Below, piece after piece: positions 20,536 to 31,073 of a DNA stretch of 64,000 nt; position 1 is the first letter of the stretch, and the number at the start of each line of letters is the position of its first letter. A program made the translations under genes and the position numbers. Under the pieces are notes generated by a model. That model was not told where the DNA came from. It ran no database searches and saw nothing but the letters and a program-made list of their open reading frames with translations. This DNA is from Polynucleobacter sp. UK-Gri1-W3 (GTDB taxonomy: Bacteria > Pseudomonadota > Gammaproteobacteria > Burkholderiales > Burkholderiaceae): the NCBI RefSeq assembly GCF_018881595.1, contig NZ_JACVQA010000009.1, positions 23,307 to 87,306 of the forward strand, written 5' to 3'.

Positions 20536-21803
20536 AGCTTACCTCCACGCATGAGTATGCGGTTTTCAAAATCAATACGTAACAACATCGCAACAGCTAC
20601 AGCATTCATCAAAATTCCAGAGCCGCCATAACTCACTAGTGGCAAGGTTAAGCCTTTCGTTGGCAGAAGCCCGAGATTCACGCCCATATTGATGAAGGCC
20701 TGCCAACCAATCCAGATAGCTACGCCCTTAGCTGCAAGGCCAGCGAAGCTGCGATCCAATTGCAAAGCTGTACGGCCAATTAAGAAGGCGCGACGGACGA
20801 TCCAATAGAACAAGAAGATCATGACCACCACACCAACAAAGCCTAACTCCTCACCAATCACGGCCATAATGAAATCGGTATGTGCTTCTGGTAAGTAATG
20901 CAGTTTTTCTACGCTACCGCCAAGTCCAGTACCAAACCATTCACCACGGCCAAATGCCATAAGCGAATGCGTCAACTGATAGCCCTTATTAGCAGCGTTG
21001 TCGACTTGCCATGGATCCATAAAAGCCAACATGCGTCCACGACGAAACGGAGAGAGCGCAATCATGGTTGCACCACTCATTAGACCAACTAGGATCAAGC
21101 CACCAAATAATTTAGCATTGATGCCACCTAAAAAGAGGATGCCAAATGCAATCAAAGCGACCACTACAAACGCACCCATGTCTGGCTCAGCCATCAACAA
21201 ACCACCCACTAAGGCAACTGCAATACCCATAGGCAGCATGCCCTTAACAAATGAATGGAGATATTCTTGACGTTGAACGGTATAGCTTGCTGCAAAAATC
21301 ACGGCAGCAAATTTCATTAACTCGGAAGGCTGAAAGTTCATTAAACCCAGTGGAATCCAGCGCTTTGCACCATTGACACCTTTACCAATACCAGGAATCA
21401 ATACGGCGATCAGTAGCAAGACAGTGAATCCAAAAATCACTGGCGAATAACGATCCCAGATCTTAGTAGGAATCTTAAAAGTCCAGATTCCGACGCCAAT
21501 CGCAATCGCCAAGGAAATGACATGACGTATAAGGAAGAAGTTGCTACTGTAGTTCGCATACTTAGGGCCATCCGCCAAAGTAATTGAAGCGGAGTACACC
21601 ATTACTAGCCCAATCAACATCAGCGACAGAACTGCCCATACAAGCAACTGGTCGTAATCCATCATGCGTGAACGGGTCTGCTCTACGCCTGATACTGCAT
21701 CACGCAAACCAGTACGGAAATTATCAATTCCACCGCGAGAAAAATTCCAGAAGCGATTTAGTCCAAGACGATTTTCAGGAAACAATTTCTCCTTTAAGCT
21801 CAT
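20532..21803 (-). CDS. ftsW: Septal peptidoglycan polymerase FtsW (SEDS family)
   Basis: Ten-helix SEDS glycosyltransferase that polymerises septal peptidoglycan with FtsI. After a cytoplasmic tail of about 50 residues the helices begin (LLVWAVLSLMLIGLVMVYSA). The signature LPEAHTDFIMAVIGEELGF, with the catalytic-site aspartate equivalent, and the C-terminal GLLPTKGLTLPLVSYGGSG are clear; the latter and GEELGF distinguish FtsW/RodA proteins. The position between murD and murG marks FtsW rather than RodA. Starts and stops overlap both neighbours by 4 bp. Confidence 0.96.
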   Translation of the reverse strand: MSLKEKLFPENRLGLNRFWNFSRGGIDNFRTGLRDAVSGVEQTRSRMMDYDQLLVWAVLSLMLIGLVMVYSASITLADGPKYANYSSNFFLIRHVISLAIAIGVGIWTFKIPTKIWDRYSPVIFGFTVLLLIAVLIPGIGKGVNGAKRWIPLGLMNFQPSELMKFAAVIFAASYTVQRQEYLHSFVKGMLPMGIAVALVGGLLMAEPDMGAFVVVALIAFGILFLGGINAKLFGGLILVGLMSGATMIALSPFRRGRMLAFMDPWQVDNAANKGYQLTHSLMAFGRGEWFGTGLGGSVEKLHYLPEAHTDFIMAVIGEELGFVGVVVMIFLFYWIVRRAFLIGRTALQLDRSFAGLAAKGVAIWIGWQAFINMGVNLGLLPTKGLTLPLVSYGGSGILMNAVAVAMLLRIDFENRILMRGGKL

Positions 21804-23422
21804 ATCTGAACTCCCTCAAATTGCATCCCTAACTCTTCTACCTCAGCAGCAAATACATGAGCGCGCTCAACGTAATCGCGGAATTGATCTAAGCTTGCGC
21901 AAGCAGGAGAAAGTAACACTATGTCTCCAGATATAGCTTGTGCTGCTGCAGCCTGAACGGCGGACTTCAGATCACCACAATTTGAACTATGAATATCAGA
22001 ACCCAAAGCCTCAGCAATTGCAGCCCCATCCTTGCCGATCAAAAAAGCACCCTTAACAAAACGTAATGCTGGTTCACGTAATGGACTGAAATCCTGCCCC
22101 TTACCTTCGCCGCCAGCAATTAACCAAATACGTCTTCCAGACTCATTACTACCAAGCCCATTTAATGCAGCAACAGTAGCGCCTACATTCGTACCTTTGC
22201 TGTCATCAACATATTCAACATCTTTAACGATCGCAATACTTTGCACACGATGTGGCTCACCATGGTAATCACGCAAACCATGCAATAGAACATTCATCGG
22301 TAAATTTACAGCGCGTGCCAAGGCAAGCGCAGCTAAGGCGTTTAATGCATTGTGACGTCCGCGTATTCTTAGTGCATCTGCTGGAATCAAGCGCTTAAGT
22401 CTTAATGGCTCGTCTTCTTCTATAGCTGCGGATTTACGACGACGCTTAGGCTTTGGCTCAACATCCTCGTCAACTTCAGCCCATACTAACCAATCAATTC
22501 CACCTGCACGTAAGTCATGCTCAATACCAAAAGCCCCTTGCTCATCTGGGCGATTAGAGCCAAACGTCACAATAAAGTTATCAGCCTTTTGCTTCTCGGA
22601 AAGCAATCCCATGACAAGAGGATCATCGCGATTCAGAATACAAACTGTATCTGTACCAAATATTTTTGACTTAGCCTCTGCATATGACTGCATGTCACCA
22701 TGCCAATCCAAATGATCTTGCGTGATATTCAACACGGTTGCCGCTGTAGCATTCAGTGTATGCGTGTAGACCAATTGGAAACTCGAGAGCTCCAATACCC
22801 AAACATCGGGCATATCCACAATTTGATCTGCTATATCTAAGCAACTCATCAACTTCTCTAAGGCTGCAGGGCTAATGTTTCCTGCAACAGCAACTTTCTT
22901 CCCAGCACGCTCACACAACTGACCAGTTAATGCAGTAGTGGTCGTTTTTCCATTGGTACCAGTAACCGCCAACACTACAGCGGTATAGCCTGACTCTTGG
23001 GCTTGTGCCATAAGACTTAAAGCAGATATTGCTCGAGCAAAAAATTCAATTTCACTCCAAACATCGATTTCAGCTTCCTCGGCCTTGACCAAGAAAGAAT
23101 AAGTTGGGTCCTGCACCGGAGAAAGACCCGGGCTGATACCAATCACATCAATATTTTTGAGCAGGCCTTCACCCAAAGGACCGAAACAAACATCTTTTAA
23201 ACCTGCAATGCGAAGCTCATCGAGCCAAGCATTTTGCTTCTCAGTAAATGTTGATTGTTCGCGCGTATCTGCCAAGCGTACTTCTGCGCCATTACGCAAG
23301 CACCACTTTGCCATGGCAACGCCTGACTCACCCAATCCTAAAATAAGGAATCGGTGGGGTGCTTGATAGCCTTCATCAGCCATGAAAGCTGAATTTGCAA
23401 AGGTGTTTTCTAGGATCAACAT
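21800..23422 (-). CDS. murD: UDP-N-acetylmuramoylalanine--D-glutamate ligase MurD, with charged insert
   Basis: Adds D-glutamate to UDP-MurNAc-L-Ala. ILGLGESGVAMAKW (27-40) binds UDP, GTNGKTTT (155-162) is the ATP loop, VLELSSFQL and NITQDHLDWHG are family blocks. At 540 residues it is about 90 longer than E. coli MurD. Part of this is a lysine/arginine-rich then acidic segment at about 316-342 (KPKRRRKSAAIEEDEP) inserted before the RIRGRHN block of the C-terminal domain. The start is uncertain: ATG 23422 or ATG 23383 (13 residues shorter), neither with a strong ribosome site. Confidence 0.94.
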   Translation of the reverse strand: MLILENTFANSAFMADEGYQAPHRFLILGLGESGVAMAKWCLRNGAEVRLADTREQSTFTEKQNAWLDELRIAGLKDVCFGPLGEGLLKNIDVIGISPGLSPVQDPTYSFLVKAEEAEIDVWSEIEFFARAISALSLMAQAQESGYTAVVLAVTGTNGKTTTTALTGQLCERAGKKVAVAGNISPAALEKLMSCLDIADQIVDMPDVWVLELSSFQLVYTHTLNATAATVLNITQDHLDWHGDMQSYAEAKSKIFGTDTVCILNRDDPLVMGLLSEKQKADNFIVTFGSNRPDEQGAFGIEHDLRAGGIDWLVWAEVDEDVEPKPKRRRKSAAIEEDEPLRLKRLIPADALRIRGRHNALNALAALALARAVNLPMNVLLHGLRDYHGEPHRVQSIAIVKDVEYVDDSKGTNVGATVAALNGLGSNESGRRIWLIAGGEGKGQDFSPLREPALRFVKGAFLIGKDGAAIAEALGSDIHSSNCGDLKSAVQAAAAQAISGDIVLLSPACASLDQFRDYVERAHVFAAEVEELGMQFEGVQI

Positions 23423-23435
23423 ATTTACTTTTGGA

Positions 23436-24605
23436 TTACCGTAACTTCAAGCTAGACAAGCCAATTAAGACTAAAAGAATGGTGATGATCCAGAAACGAA
23501 CTACTACTTGCGTCTCCTTCCATCCACCCAATTCAAAATGGTGATGCAGTGGTGCCATCCGGAAAATTCGACGGCCTTCGCCAAAATGTTTTTTTGTAAA
23601 CTTAAACCAAGTTACTTGAAGCATGACTGAGACAGTCTCGGCAACGAAAATGCCGCCCATTACAAACAACACAATTTCTTGACGAACAATCACAGCGATA
23701 GTGCCCAGCGCTCCACCTAAAGCCAGTGCACCCACATCACCCATAAAGACTTGTGCTGGATGGGTGTTGTACCAAAGGAATGCAAGACCAGCGCCACCCA
23801 TAGCGCCGCAGAAAATCATTAACTCACCAGCTCCAGGTATATAAGGAAAGAGGAGATACTTTGCATAAATCGCATTACCCATTACATATGCAAAAGCACC
23901 CAAAGCTGCGCCTACTAGAATTACCGGCATGATGACGAGACCGTCAAGACCATCGGTCAGATTGACAGCATTACTACTGCCAACAATCACTAGATAACTC
24001 AAAATGATGAAACCCATTATTCCTAACGGGTAGCTGACTTCTTTCATGAAGGGTATTAATAAATTAGTTTTTGCAGGTAGGTCTAGAGCAAAGCCACTTC
24101 TGAGCCACTCATAGAACAATTGCAACACCTTGAGATTATTTACCTCGGAAACAGAGAACGCTAAATAAATTGCAGCAAATAAACCAATAAAGGTTTGCCA
24201 GAAAAATTTTTCTCTTGAAGCCATGCCCTTAGGGTCTTTGTAAACTACCTTACGATAGTCATCTACCCAACCCACTAGACCAAATCCAAAAGTAACAATC
24301 ATCACAATCCAAATAAAACGATTGCTTAAGTCAGCCCACAACATGCATGAGATAAAAATACCTATCAAAATCAATACACCACCCATCGTTGGGGTACCTG
24401 ATTTCACTAAATGGGTTTGTGGTCCATCAGTGCGGACAGCTTGACCCATTTTTAAGGCAGCTAATTTACGAATGACCCATGGTCCTGCAGCTAATCCAAT
24501 TAGCAAAGCAGTTACAGTCGCCATCACCGCTCTAAAGGTAATGTAGTTAAAGATTCGAAAGAATCCAAAATCGTCTTGCAACCATTGCGCCAACATTAAG
24601 AGCAT
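23436..24605 (-). CDS. mraY: Phospho-N-acetylmuramoyl-pentapeptide-transferase MraY
   Basis: Ten-helix membrane enzyme that transfers phospho-MurNAc-pentapeptide to undecaprenyl phosphate, giving lipid I. The magnesium-binding [16 protein letters not shown] and the MAPLHHHFE loop are all seen; PTMGG lies in the first cytoplasmic part. Length 389 fits beta- and gammaproteobacterial MraY. The ATG at 24605 is favoured by GAGGGGG seven nt upstream; it overlaps the murF stop by 10 bp. Confidence 0.97.
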   Translation of the reverse strand: MLLMLAQWLQDDFGFFRIFNYITFRAVMATVTALLIGLAAGPWVIRKLAALKMGQAVRTDGPQTHLVKSGTPTMGGVLILIGIFISCMLWADLSNRFIWIVMIVTFGFGLVGWVDDYRKVVYKDPKGMASREKFFWQTFIGLFAAIYLAFSVSEVNNLKVLQLFYEWLRSGFALDLPAKTNLLIPFMKEVSYPLGIMGFIILSYLVIVGSSNAVNLTDGLDGLVIMPVILVGAALGAFAYVMGNAIYAKYLLFPYIPGAGELMIFCGAMGGAGLAFLWYNTHPAQVFMGDVGALALGGALGTIAVIVRQEIVLFVMGGIFVAETVSVMLQVTWFKFTKKHFGEGRRIFRMAPLHHHFELGGWKETQVVVRFWIITILLVLIGLSSLKLR

Positions 24606-26044
24606 GTTTTAGCCCCCTCTAACAAGGCTTGCACTACTCGCTCCATGCGCATAAACCGTGAACCTTTAACTAAAATATTGAGATGTTGATTGCTGCCGCT
24701 AGACTGTGCATGCAGTGCATCTCTTAATTGCGCAATCAGACTATCCATATCAGAAAAATGTACTGCGCTAGATTTGATCTCATTGCCGTCAGCAATTTCA
24801 TTAAATCCCTGCAGAGCAAATTCGCATTGTTCACCCAAGGCAAATAACTTTGAGACTCCCTGTTGCGCCGCATAGGCTCCAACTTCCCGATGGAACTCTG
24901 GACCTTGATTGCCAACTTCACCCATATCACCCAAAATCAACCAAGATAAGTTGCCAGATTGATTTAGAGCATCGATTGCAGCTCTTACAGAGTCAGGATT
25001 AGCGTTATAGCTATCGTCAATTAAGGTGTGATTTGAATCAATCGCCTTTGCTTGCATACGCCCATTAACTGGTGAGAAAGACTCAAGACCCTGCTTAATC
25101 TTTGCAAGACTTACTCCAGCAGCTATACCAACAGCACATGCAGCCAAGGCATTGCGGACATTGTGACTGCCTAAAGTATTTAACTGAACTTCGATGATGC
25201 CCTGTTCAGTTTGAACTTGTACCCTACCGTTACTTAATAGACTTCCAGTCACTGAAGCTGAAGTTTTAGTCTGCGTAGATGAGAGAACAAAGTCAATTAC
25301 TTGACGACCATTAGCAGCCTGACGCCAAACATTTGCAAATTCTGAATCTACTGGGAATACGGCAATGCCATCATTTGGCAAACCACGAATCGCATCAGCG
25401 TGCTCTTCTGCCACTGCCGCAACCGTCGCCATAAATTCCTGATGTTCGCGCTGGGCATTATTAATTAATGCAATATTCGCTTGCGCAATTGCAGCTAACT
25501 GCGCTGTTTCACCAGGATGGTTCATGCCAAGCTCAACAACTGCGAGACGATCTGTTGAACGCAATTTCAAGAGTGTTAATGGCAAACCAATATCGTTATT
25601 TAGATTACCTTTAGTAACTAAAGTATGTTGCTCGCCAACTGCGGCTTTAAAAATGGAAGCAATCATTTCTTTAACAGTGGTCTTGCCATTGCTACCAGTA
25701 ACCAATACCAAAGGGATAGGATGATTGGCACGCCATGCTTTTGCCAAATTTCCCAATCCAATACGGGTATTTGAAACGCAAATTGCTGGCAAGTCCGCTG
25801 GAACTTTATCTTGACTGCTAATGAGGGCTGCACCAGCACCGGCCTTAGCCACATCAGATAAAAAGTCATGCGCATCGAAACGCTCGCCAACCAAGGCAAC
25901 AAATAATTCATTACGATCAATCTGACGACTATCTGTACCCACCCTAGAAATGACTAATTCTTGCGCAGCTTCTGCAGACGCATTAATTAATGTACTTCCA
26001 GGTAACATAGCCTGTGCTTGCGCAAGGGTTGTCATGACTGACAT
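24596..26044 (-). CDS. murF: UDP-MurNAc-tripeptide--D-Ala-D-Ala ligase MurF
   Basis: Adds the D-Ala-D-Ala dipeptide made by Ddl. [25 protein letters not shown] is the family N-terminus; ATP loop TGSNGKTT at 116-123; then [24 protein letters not shown] and ILGDMGEVG. Length 482 is normal. The ATG at 26044 overlaps the murE stop by one base (TGATG) with GGAGGAG just upstream, so it is probably translated by re-initiation after murE. Confidence 0.97.
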   Translation of the reverse strand: MSVMTTLAQAQAMLPGSTLINASAEAAQELVISRVGTDSRQIDRNELFVALVGERFDAHDFLSDVAKAGAGAALISSQDKVPADLPAICVSNTRIGLGNLAKAWRANHPIPLVLVTGSNGKTTVKEMIASIFKAAVGEQHTLVTKGNLNNDIGLPLTLLKLRSTDRLAVVELGMNHPGETAQLAAIAQANIALINNAQREHQEFMATVAAVAEEHADAIRGLPNDGIAVFPVDSEFANVWRQAANGRQVIDFVLSSTQTKTSASVTGSLLSNGRVQVQTEQGIIEVQLNTLGSHNVRNALAACAVGIAAGVSLAKIKQGLESFSPVNGRMQAKAIDSNHTLIDDSYNANPDSVRAAIDALNQSGNLSWLILGDMGEVGNQGPEFHREVGAYAAQQGVSKLFALGEQCEFALQGFNEIADGNEIKSSAVHFSDMDSLIAQLRDALHAQSSGSNQHLNILVKGSRFMRMERVVQALLEGAKTCS

Positions 26045-27594
26045 CAGACTCCTCCTCCCGCAGCTAAGCGAATGTGTTCTTGGTCAGAGAAATCGAATTT
26101 CTTACCATTGATTTCTTGGGTAGTTTCATGACCCTTACCGGCAACCAAAACAATATCGCGCGCATCAGCGTGACGAATTGCAGCCATGATGGCTGCCGCA
26201 CGATCGGCAATCATTTGAATATTTGGTGCATCCGCCTTAATACCGCTGCGAATCATTTGCATAATGGCTTGTGGGTCTTCGGAGCGCGGATTATCGCTAG
26301 TAATGAGGATATGGTCAGCATTGCGCTCAGCAACAGCGCCCATCAACGAACGTTTACTAGCATCACGATCACCACCACAACCAAATACACACCAAATTTT
26401 TCCACCACGCTGATCAGCAATAGGGCGCAATGCTTGTAAGGTTTTCTCTAATGCATCAGGCGTGTGTGCGTAATCGACAATTGCCAATAAGCCCTCTGTT
26501 TTTTGTTGCTTACTAAGGCGAATGAGCTCCATACGACCCAGTACTGGGTTCAATTGGCTTACTTTTTTACCGGCAACTTCGCAATGAATATCCTGTGTAA
26601 GTAATACTGTCCATACGGCCAGTGCATTACTTAAATTAAATTCACCTAAAAGCGGAATGTGCAAGTGCACATCGCCCATACCTTCATAAACAAAAGTAGA
26701 GTCATAGCCAGAACCACTCAATACCGTGTCTTTTGTATAAATGCGTTGCAGACGATCGCTAAATTTTTCAAAGCCCTTGAATGCAGATGGGGATAATGCA
26801 TATGCCCAGACCTTCAAGCTATCTTTTGCCAATAAATTCATCGCTAACTCGCGACCAAAAGCATCATCTAAATTAATGACCGCATGTTCAAGCCCAGCTT
26901 GGCGAAATAATTTCGCTTTTGCCTCAGCATAATCAGCCATGCTGCCGTGGTAATCCAAGTGATCCTGTGTCAGATTAGTGAACACTGCACAATTCAATTC
27001 AGTACCAGCAATTCGATCTTGATGTAGTGCATGTGAAGAAACTTCCATCGCCACCTGCTTTGCGCCGGCTTTAGCCAGCTCTGATAACTGAGTCTGCAAT
27101 TTAGGAGCATCCGGAGTCGTATATCCAGTCCGAACTAATGCACCAGGGGAGCCAGTTCCCAGGGTACCTAAAACCGCCGTCCGATGATTGCTTGCATCTA
27201 AGGCTTGAGCTAACCACTGCGTGATACTGGTTTTACCATTGGTGCCAGTGACGCCAATGATTTTTAATTCCTTACTCGGATAGCCATACCATCGTGCGCA
27301 TAGCTCACCTGCTTTTGTCGCAAGCTGTTCAACAGCAAAACATTGTGGATGATCTAAATATTGCTTACCTGTGCCCGCTGGATCGAAGACCACTGCGGCT
27401 GCGCCATTCTCTAATGCTGCCTCAATAAATTGACGACCATCACGCAAGGCATTGCCATGACCTACAGGGTAGGCAAAAAAGATATCACCAGACTGAATCT
27501 GGCGACTATCTGCACACACTTTTGCAGAAGCATTCGCTAGTGTGTGTAAGTGGTCCATCAAATGATTGGTGTCAATTTTCAAGTTCACCCTCAT
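26044..27594 (-). CDS. murE: UDP-MurNAc-L-Ala-D-Glu--2,6-diaminopimelate ligase MurE
   Basis: Adds the third residue of the stem peptide. ADSRQIQSGDIFFAYPV at the N-terminus, ATP loop TGTNGKTS at 116-123 and DYAHTPDALEKTL are typical. The motif DNPRSEDP identifies meso-diaminopimelate specificity, since lysine-adding enzymes differ here, so the wall is of the usual Gram-negative A1-gamma type. 516 residues. The start overlaps the ftsI stop as ATGA. Confidence 0.96.
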   Translation of the reverse strand: MRVNLKIDTNHLMDHLHTLANASAKVCADSRQIQSGDIFFAYPVGHGNALRDGRQFIEAALENGAAAVVFDPAGTGKQYLDHPQCFAVEQLATKAGELCARWYGYPSKELKIIGVTGTNGKTSITQWLAQALDASNHRTAVLGTLGTGSPGALVRTGYTTPDAPKLQTQLSELAKAGAKQVAMEVSSHALHQDRIAGTELNCAVFTNLTQDHLDYHGSMADYAEAKAKLFRQAGLEHAVINLDDAFGRELAMNLLAKDSLKVWAYALSPSAFKGFEKFSDRLQRIYTKDTVLSGSGYDSTFVYEGMGDVHLHIPLLGEFNLSNALAVWTVLLTQDIHCEVAGKKVSQLNPVLGRMELIRLSKQQKTEGLLAIVDYAHTPDALEKTLQALRPIADQRGGKIWCVFGCGGDRDASKRSLMGAVAERNADHILITSDNPRSEDPQAIMQMIRSGIKADAPNIQMIADRAAAIMAAIRHADARDIVLVAGKGHETTQEINGKKFDFSDQEHIRLAAGGGV

Positions 27595-29363
27595 CGCTTC
27601 AAGACCACATGTTGAGCCTGTGCAGCTACCGGCCGAATTTCTTCTGAAGCCTTATCCTGCAATACCATTTGCTTAACTTTACTGTCTGGCAAGACATTCA
27701 ATGAACGGAGCGTCTCCCCAACAATTGTGGAGAATACGGGTGCTGCAACATCACCACCATAGTGACTTCCACCAGTAGGCTCATCAATCATTACCGCAAC
27801 CACAATACGTGGCGCACTAATGGGGGCAAGTCCAGCAAAGTAAGCGCGATAAGAATTGCCATATCCTTTGCCAACTAATTTATGGGCAGTGCCTGTTTTT
27901 CCACCAACGCGATAACCTTCAGCCTGCGCTTTGACTGCAGTTCCCCCGGGCTCAGTAACCGCTTCCATCATATTGCGCATTTCAATCGCTGTTTTTGGAG
28001 AGAGTACTTTAGTGCCTGGCTTGAACTCAGGACTACGCTCAATCGTCAAGGGAACTAATTCGCCATCACGTGCAAAGACTGTGTATGCGCGTGCTACCTG
28101 AAAGAGTGACGCAGAAATGCCGTAACCGAACGCAATACGCGCCTGATCAGTAGGCATCCATTTTTTGAAAGGATGCACTGTACCCGCAACGGCACCAGGG
28201 AAACCAATTTTCGGCGCCTGACCCAAACCAACTGCCGTATAAAAATCCCACATTTCTTCAGTAGAAAGATTATTCATCGCAATCTTTGCAGTACCAATAT
28301 TGCTAGATTTTTGAATAATTTGTGCGACCGTAAGATTTCCATAAGGATGGGTATCTGTAATGGGCTTAGGACCTACTAAATAACTCGCACCAATCACCAT
28401 ATTGGTATCTGGCCTGATAGCGCCTTTTTCTAAAGCAATTGAAATTGTTAACGGCTTGATAGTTGAGCCAGGCTCAAAGGTGTCGGTCAATACGCGATTA
28501 CGCAATTGCTCACCAGTTAAGTACCTGCGATCATTTGGGTTGTAGCTTGGGTAATTTGCCAACGCCAAAATCTCACCCGTTTGGGTATCGAGCACTACAG
28601 CGCCCCCCGCTTTAGCGTGATGCTTTTCAACTGCATCTTTAACTGCGTTGTAAGCTAGGAACTGGATCTTGCTATCAATAGAGAGATTGAGATCTTTACC
28701 ATTTTGTGGCAATTGCAAGATCGCTACATCTTCAACAACGCGGCCCAAGCGATCTACCACCACACGTCTTTGACCTGGATGACCAGCAAGCTCATTCTCA
28801 CGGGAAAGCTCCATGCCTTCCTGGCCCTTATCGTTCACATTAGTAAAACCAACCACATGCGCCATCGCCTCGCCTTCTGGGTAGAAGCGGCGATATTCAT
28901 TATTTAAGCCAATGCCTGGAATTTCCAACTGCTTAATCTGTTGTGCAACAGCGGGATCAACTTGACGCTTCAAGAAAATCTGCTTGCGTTCTTCTTTTAA
29001 CTTCTTACGCAACTCTGCTTCACTCATTTGCAAGAGGCTCGCCAACTTTTGAACTTTATCTGCCGATAAATCATCTGGGACAGTATCGTTATAGGCGATA
29101 ACGGACTTCGCCTCCAAACTGGTTGCGATAACTTGGCCGTTGCGATCCAAAATTTTCCCGCGACTAGCTGGCAGCTCTAATTCACGCTGAGTGCCGCGCA
29201 CACCCTTAGCTTCATAGAATGCATTTCCCGGGCCCTGAATCCAAAATGCACGCAGCAATAACATCATGAAAACAAAGAATAAAAGGAATAGCATCAAACG
29301 CGACCGCCACATTGGCAGACGCAAAACTAAATTTGGCGTAGTAGAGAAACCGACCGGCCTCAT
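27591..29363 (-). CDS. ftsI: Septal transpeptidase FtsI (penicillin-binding protein 3)
   Basis: Class B PBP that cross-links septal peptidoglycan together with FtsW. One membrane helix at about 21-39, then a pedestal domain with the ASRGKILDRNGQVIATS segment, and the transpeptidase domain with the active-site EPGSTIKP (S-x-x-K), SSN, and KTGTAHK motifs. 590 residues is a normal length. It overlaps ftsL and murE by 4 bp on either side. Confidence 0.97.
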   Translation of the reverse strand: MRPVGFSTTPNLVLRLPMWRSRLMLFLLFFVFMMLLLRAFWIQGPGNAFYEAKGVRGTQRELELPASRGKILDRNGQVIATSLEAKSVIAYNDTVPDDLSADKVQKLASLLQMSEAELRKKLKEERKQIFLKRQVDPAVAQQIKQLEIPGIGLNNEYRRFYPEGEAMAHVVGFTNVNDKGQEGMELSRENELAGHPGQRRVVVDRLGRVVEDVAILQLPQNGKDLNLSIDSKIQFLAYNAVKDAVEKHHAKAGGAVVLDTQTGEILALANYPSYNPNDRRYLTGEQLRNRVLTDTFEPGSTIKPLTISIALEKGAIRPDTNMVIGASYLVGPKPITDTHPYGNLTVAQIIQKSSNIGTAKIAMNNLSTEEMWDFYTAVGLGQAPKIGFPGAVAGTVHPFKKWMPTDQARIAFGYGISASLFQVARAYTVFARDGELVPLTIERSPEFKPGTKVLSPKTAIEMRNMMEAVTEPGGTAVKAQAEGYRVGGKTGTAHKLVGKGYGNSYRAYFAGLAPISAPRIVVAVMIDEPTGGSHYGGDVAAPVFSTIVGETLRSLNVLPDSKVKQMVLQDKASEEIRPVAAQAQHVVLKR

Positions 29364-29626
29364 TTAGCCTCCTTTAAATACAGAGTACGCTCAGGAGTAA
29401 TCGGAGACATATGCAATTGATTGCGAGCAACGTCGCGAATACGGGCAGACTTGGAGAGATTGCGCTGCTCATATTCCAAGCGTAACCACTCTTGATTTAA
29501 CTTGCGCTCTTCAATCTGTGCACGCTCTTGAAGAATGAATAATGTACGAGCACGCTGCTGAGCTGCCACTAATGAAAGAGCGCAAATCAATAGCAATGCG
29601 AGCAAAGTTAAAGTAGCGCGATTCAT
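29360..29626 (-). CDS. ftsL: Cell division protein FtsL
   Basis: Small bitopic divisome protein, 88 residues. It has a very short N-terminal tail, one hydrophobic helix ([18 protein letters not shown], residues 5-22) and a periplasmic coiled coil ([21 protein letters not shown]), ending in a short conserved [11 protein letters not shown] region. It sits between rsmH and ftsI with 4-bp overlaps on both sides. Sequence conservation in this family is low, so position and architecture carry the call. Confidence 0.93.
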   Translation of the reverse strand: MNRATLTLLALLLICALSLVAAQQRARTLFILQERAQIEERKLNQEWLRLEYEQRNLSKSARIRDVARNQLHMSPITPERTLYLKEAK

Positions 29627-30573
29627 GCAACTGCTCCAATACGCTTTTCAGCGACACGCATGATTGCTGAACGTGCACGCGGATTCTCAGACACCTCGGC
29701 ATCACTTGGCTTAACGCGGCCAATAATTTCAAGCGCACTTTGTGGCAAATCTCTTTCGCGCACAGGCAGACCGCGCGGAACCTCTACTTTTGCATGTGCT
29801 TGCATGAATTGCTTCACGATGCGATCTTCGAGGGAGTGAAAACTAATCACGGCAAGTCTTGCGCCTGGCTTTAATAATTTCAGAGCTGCTTTTAAACCAA
29901 GTTCTAAATCTTCTAACTCACGATTAATAAAAATACGCAGTGCTTGAAAAGTTCTCGTTGCGGGATCTTGACCCGCTTCACGCGTGCGCACTACGCTAGC
30001 TACAAGGCTTGCTAACTCTGTCGTAGTTTTTGGAGACAAGCCTTCTTCGCGCTTAGCCACAATGGCCTTCGCAATCTGAAATGCAAAGCGCTCTTCTCCG
30101 TAATTCTTAATCACTTTTGTGATTTCCTCTGGCGGCGCTTGTTCCAACCACTCTGCTGCAGTCAAACCGTGATCGGTATTCATACGCATATCGAGCGGAC
30201 CTTCTCGTCGAAAAGAAAATCCCCGATGCGCCTCGTCCACTTGCGGCGAACTGATTCCTAAATCCAACAAAATGCCATCGACCGATTCCGGTTCTGCGTA
30301 CTGATCCATCTGCGCAAAACTGTCGTGCACTATCTTGAGTCGTGGATCGTTGATTTGTTGTGCTACTGCAATTGCATCTAAATCCTTGTCGAATGAAATC
30401 ATGCGCGCAGAAGAATTCAGCTCCTTGAGCAATGCCTGCGTATGACCGCCGCGCCCAAAGGTTCCATCGATTACCAAAATTTGTTTTTCTACATTTTGAT
30501 TTTGAATCAGCGGACCGCCAACTAGCGCCGTCACCGCCTCGGCCAGCAATACTGGGCGATGAGTTATGTTCAT
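29623..30573 (-). CDS. rsmH: 16S rRNA (cytosine1402-N4)-methyltransferase RsmH
   Basis: Methylates N4 of C1402 in the ribosomal P site. [10 protein letters not shown] at the N-terminus, the SAM-binding [48 protein letters not shown] and the end block [11 protein letters not shown] are diagnostic. 316 residues. It is the second gene of the dcw cluster (mraW position), 12 bp after mraZ. Confidence 0.97.
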   Translation of the reverse strand: MNITHRPVLLAEAVTALVGGPLIQNQNVEKQILVIDGTFGRGGHTQALLKELNSSARMISFDKDLDAIAVAQQINDPRLKIVHDSFAQMDQYAEPESVDGILLDLGISSPQVDEAHRGFSFRREGPLDMRMNTDHGLTAAEWLEQAPPEEITKVIKNYGEERFAFQIAKAIVAKREEGLSPKTTTELASLVASVVRTREAGQDPATRTFQALRIFINRELEDLELGLKAALKLLKPGARLAVISFHSLEDRIVKQFMQAHAKVEVPRGLPVRERDLPQSALEIIGRVKPSDAEVSENPRARSAIMRVAEKRIGAVA

Positions 30574-30585
30574 GGCACCCTGTCA

Positions 30586-31014
30586 TCAAAAATTAAATTG
30601 CTTGAGTGCTTCAGGCATGCCTTGAGCAATCGCAGCCTGTTCTTTTGCGGCGTATGTAGCCGCATCCCACAACTCCAAGTGACTACCCATACCAAGCAAG
30701 ATCACTTCTTTTTCAATACCTGCTGCTGCACGTAACTCAGGACTTACCAATACACGACCGGCGCTATCTAAATCCATTTCAGCTGCGTTACCTAAGAAAA
30801 TGCGGCGCCACCAATGAGCATCCATTGGCAGTTGTGCAACTCTTGCTCTGAAGGTTTCCCACTCTGGTCTTGGAAAGAGGAGGAGGCAGCCATCAGGGTG
30901 TTTTGTGAGCGTGATTCGGCCCTCGCCCTGTACCAACAAGGCGTCACGATGCTTTGCCGGCACAGACATGCGGCCTTTTGCATCTAAATTGAGAGCTGAC
31001 GCACCTTGAAACAC
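30586..31014 (-). CDS. mraZ: Transcriptional regulator MraZ, first gene of the dcw cluster
   Basis: A double AbrB/SpoVT-like DNA-binding protein, 142 residues, that in E. coli represses its own operon. Both repeats are seen, each with a D-x-K/A-GR core: [15 protein letters not shown] near residue 10 and [14 protein letters not shown] near 80. Start is GTG at 31014, with GTGGGGT upstream as a possible ribosome site that is also part of the last operator repeat. The operator and promoter directly upstream are described separately. Confidence 0.96.
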   Translation of the reverse strand: MFQGASALNLDAKGRMSVPAKHRDALLVQGEGRITLTKHPDGCLLLFPRPEWETFRARVAQLPMDAHWWRRIFLGNAAEMDLDSAGRVLVSPELRAAAGIEKEVILLGMGSHLELWDAATYAAKEQAAIAQGMPEALKQFNF

Positions 31015-31018
31015 TATT

Positions 31019-31048
31019 TACCCCACTTTTTCACACTTCCTCCCACTT
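31019..31048 (-). promoter_or_regulatory. MraZ operator: three 10-bp direct repeats upstream of mraZ
   Basis: Read on the minus strand the sequence is AAGTGGGAGG, AAGTGTGAAA, AAGTGGGGTA: three units with the shared AAGTG core repeated exactly every 10 bp. In E. coli MraZ binds TGGGN repeats separated by 5 nt in front of mraZ. Two of the three units here have the full GTGGG. The first overlaps the -10 box, so binding should block RNA polymerase. This is strong positional and sequence evidence for autoregulation. Confidence 0.8.
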
Positions 31049-31073
31049 TAGAGGATCGCACTAAGAGGGTCAA
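31045..31073 (-). promoter_or_regulatory. dcw cluster promoter (sigma-70 type)
   Basis: On the minus strand TTGACC (31068-31073) and TAAAGT (31045-31050) are separated by 17 bp. The predicted start lies about 25 nt before the GTG of mraZ. The -10 box overlaps the first MraZ repeat. This should serve much of the long mraZ-to-lpxC series, whose genes mostly overlap. Confidence 0.7.
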
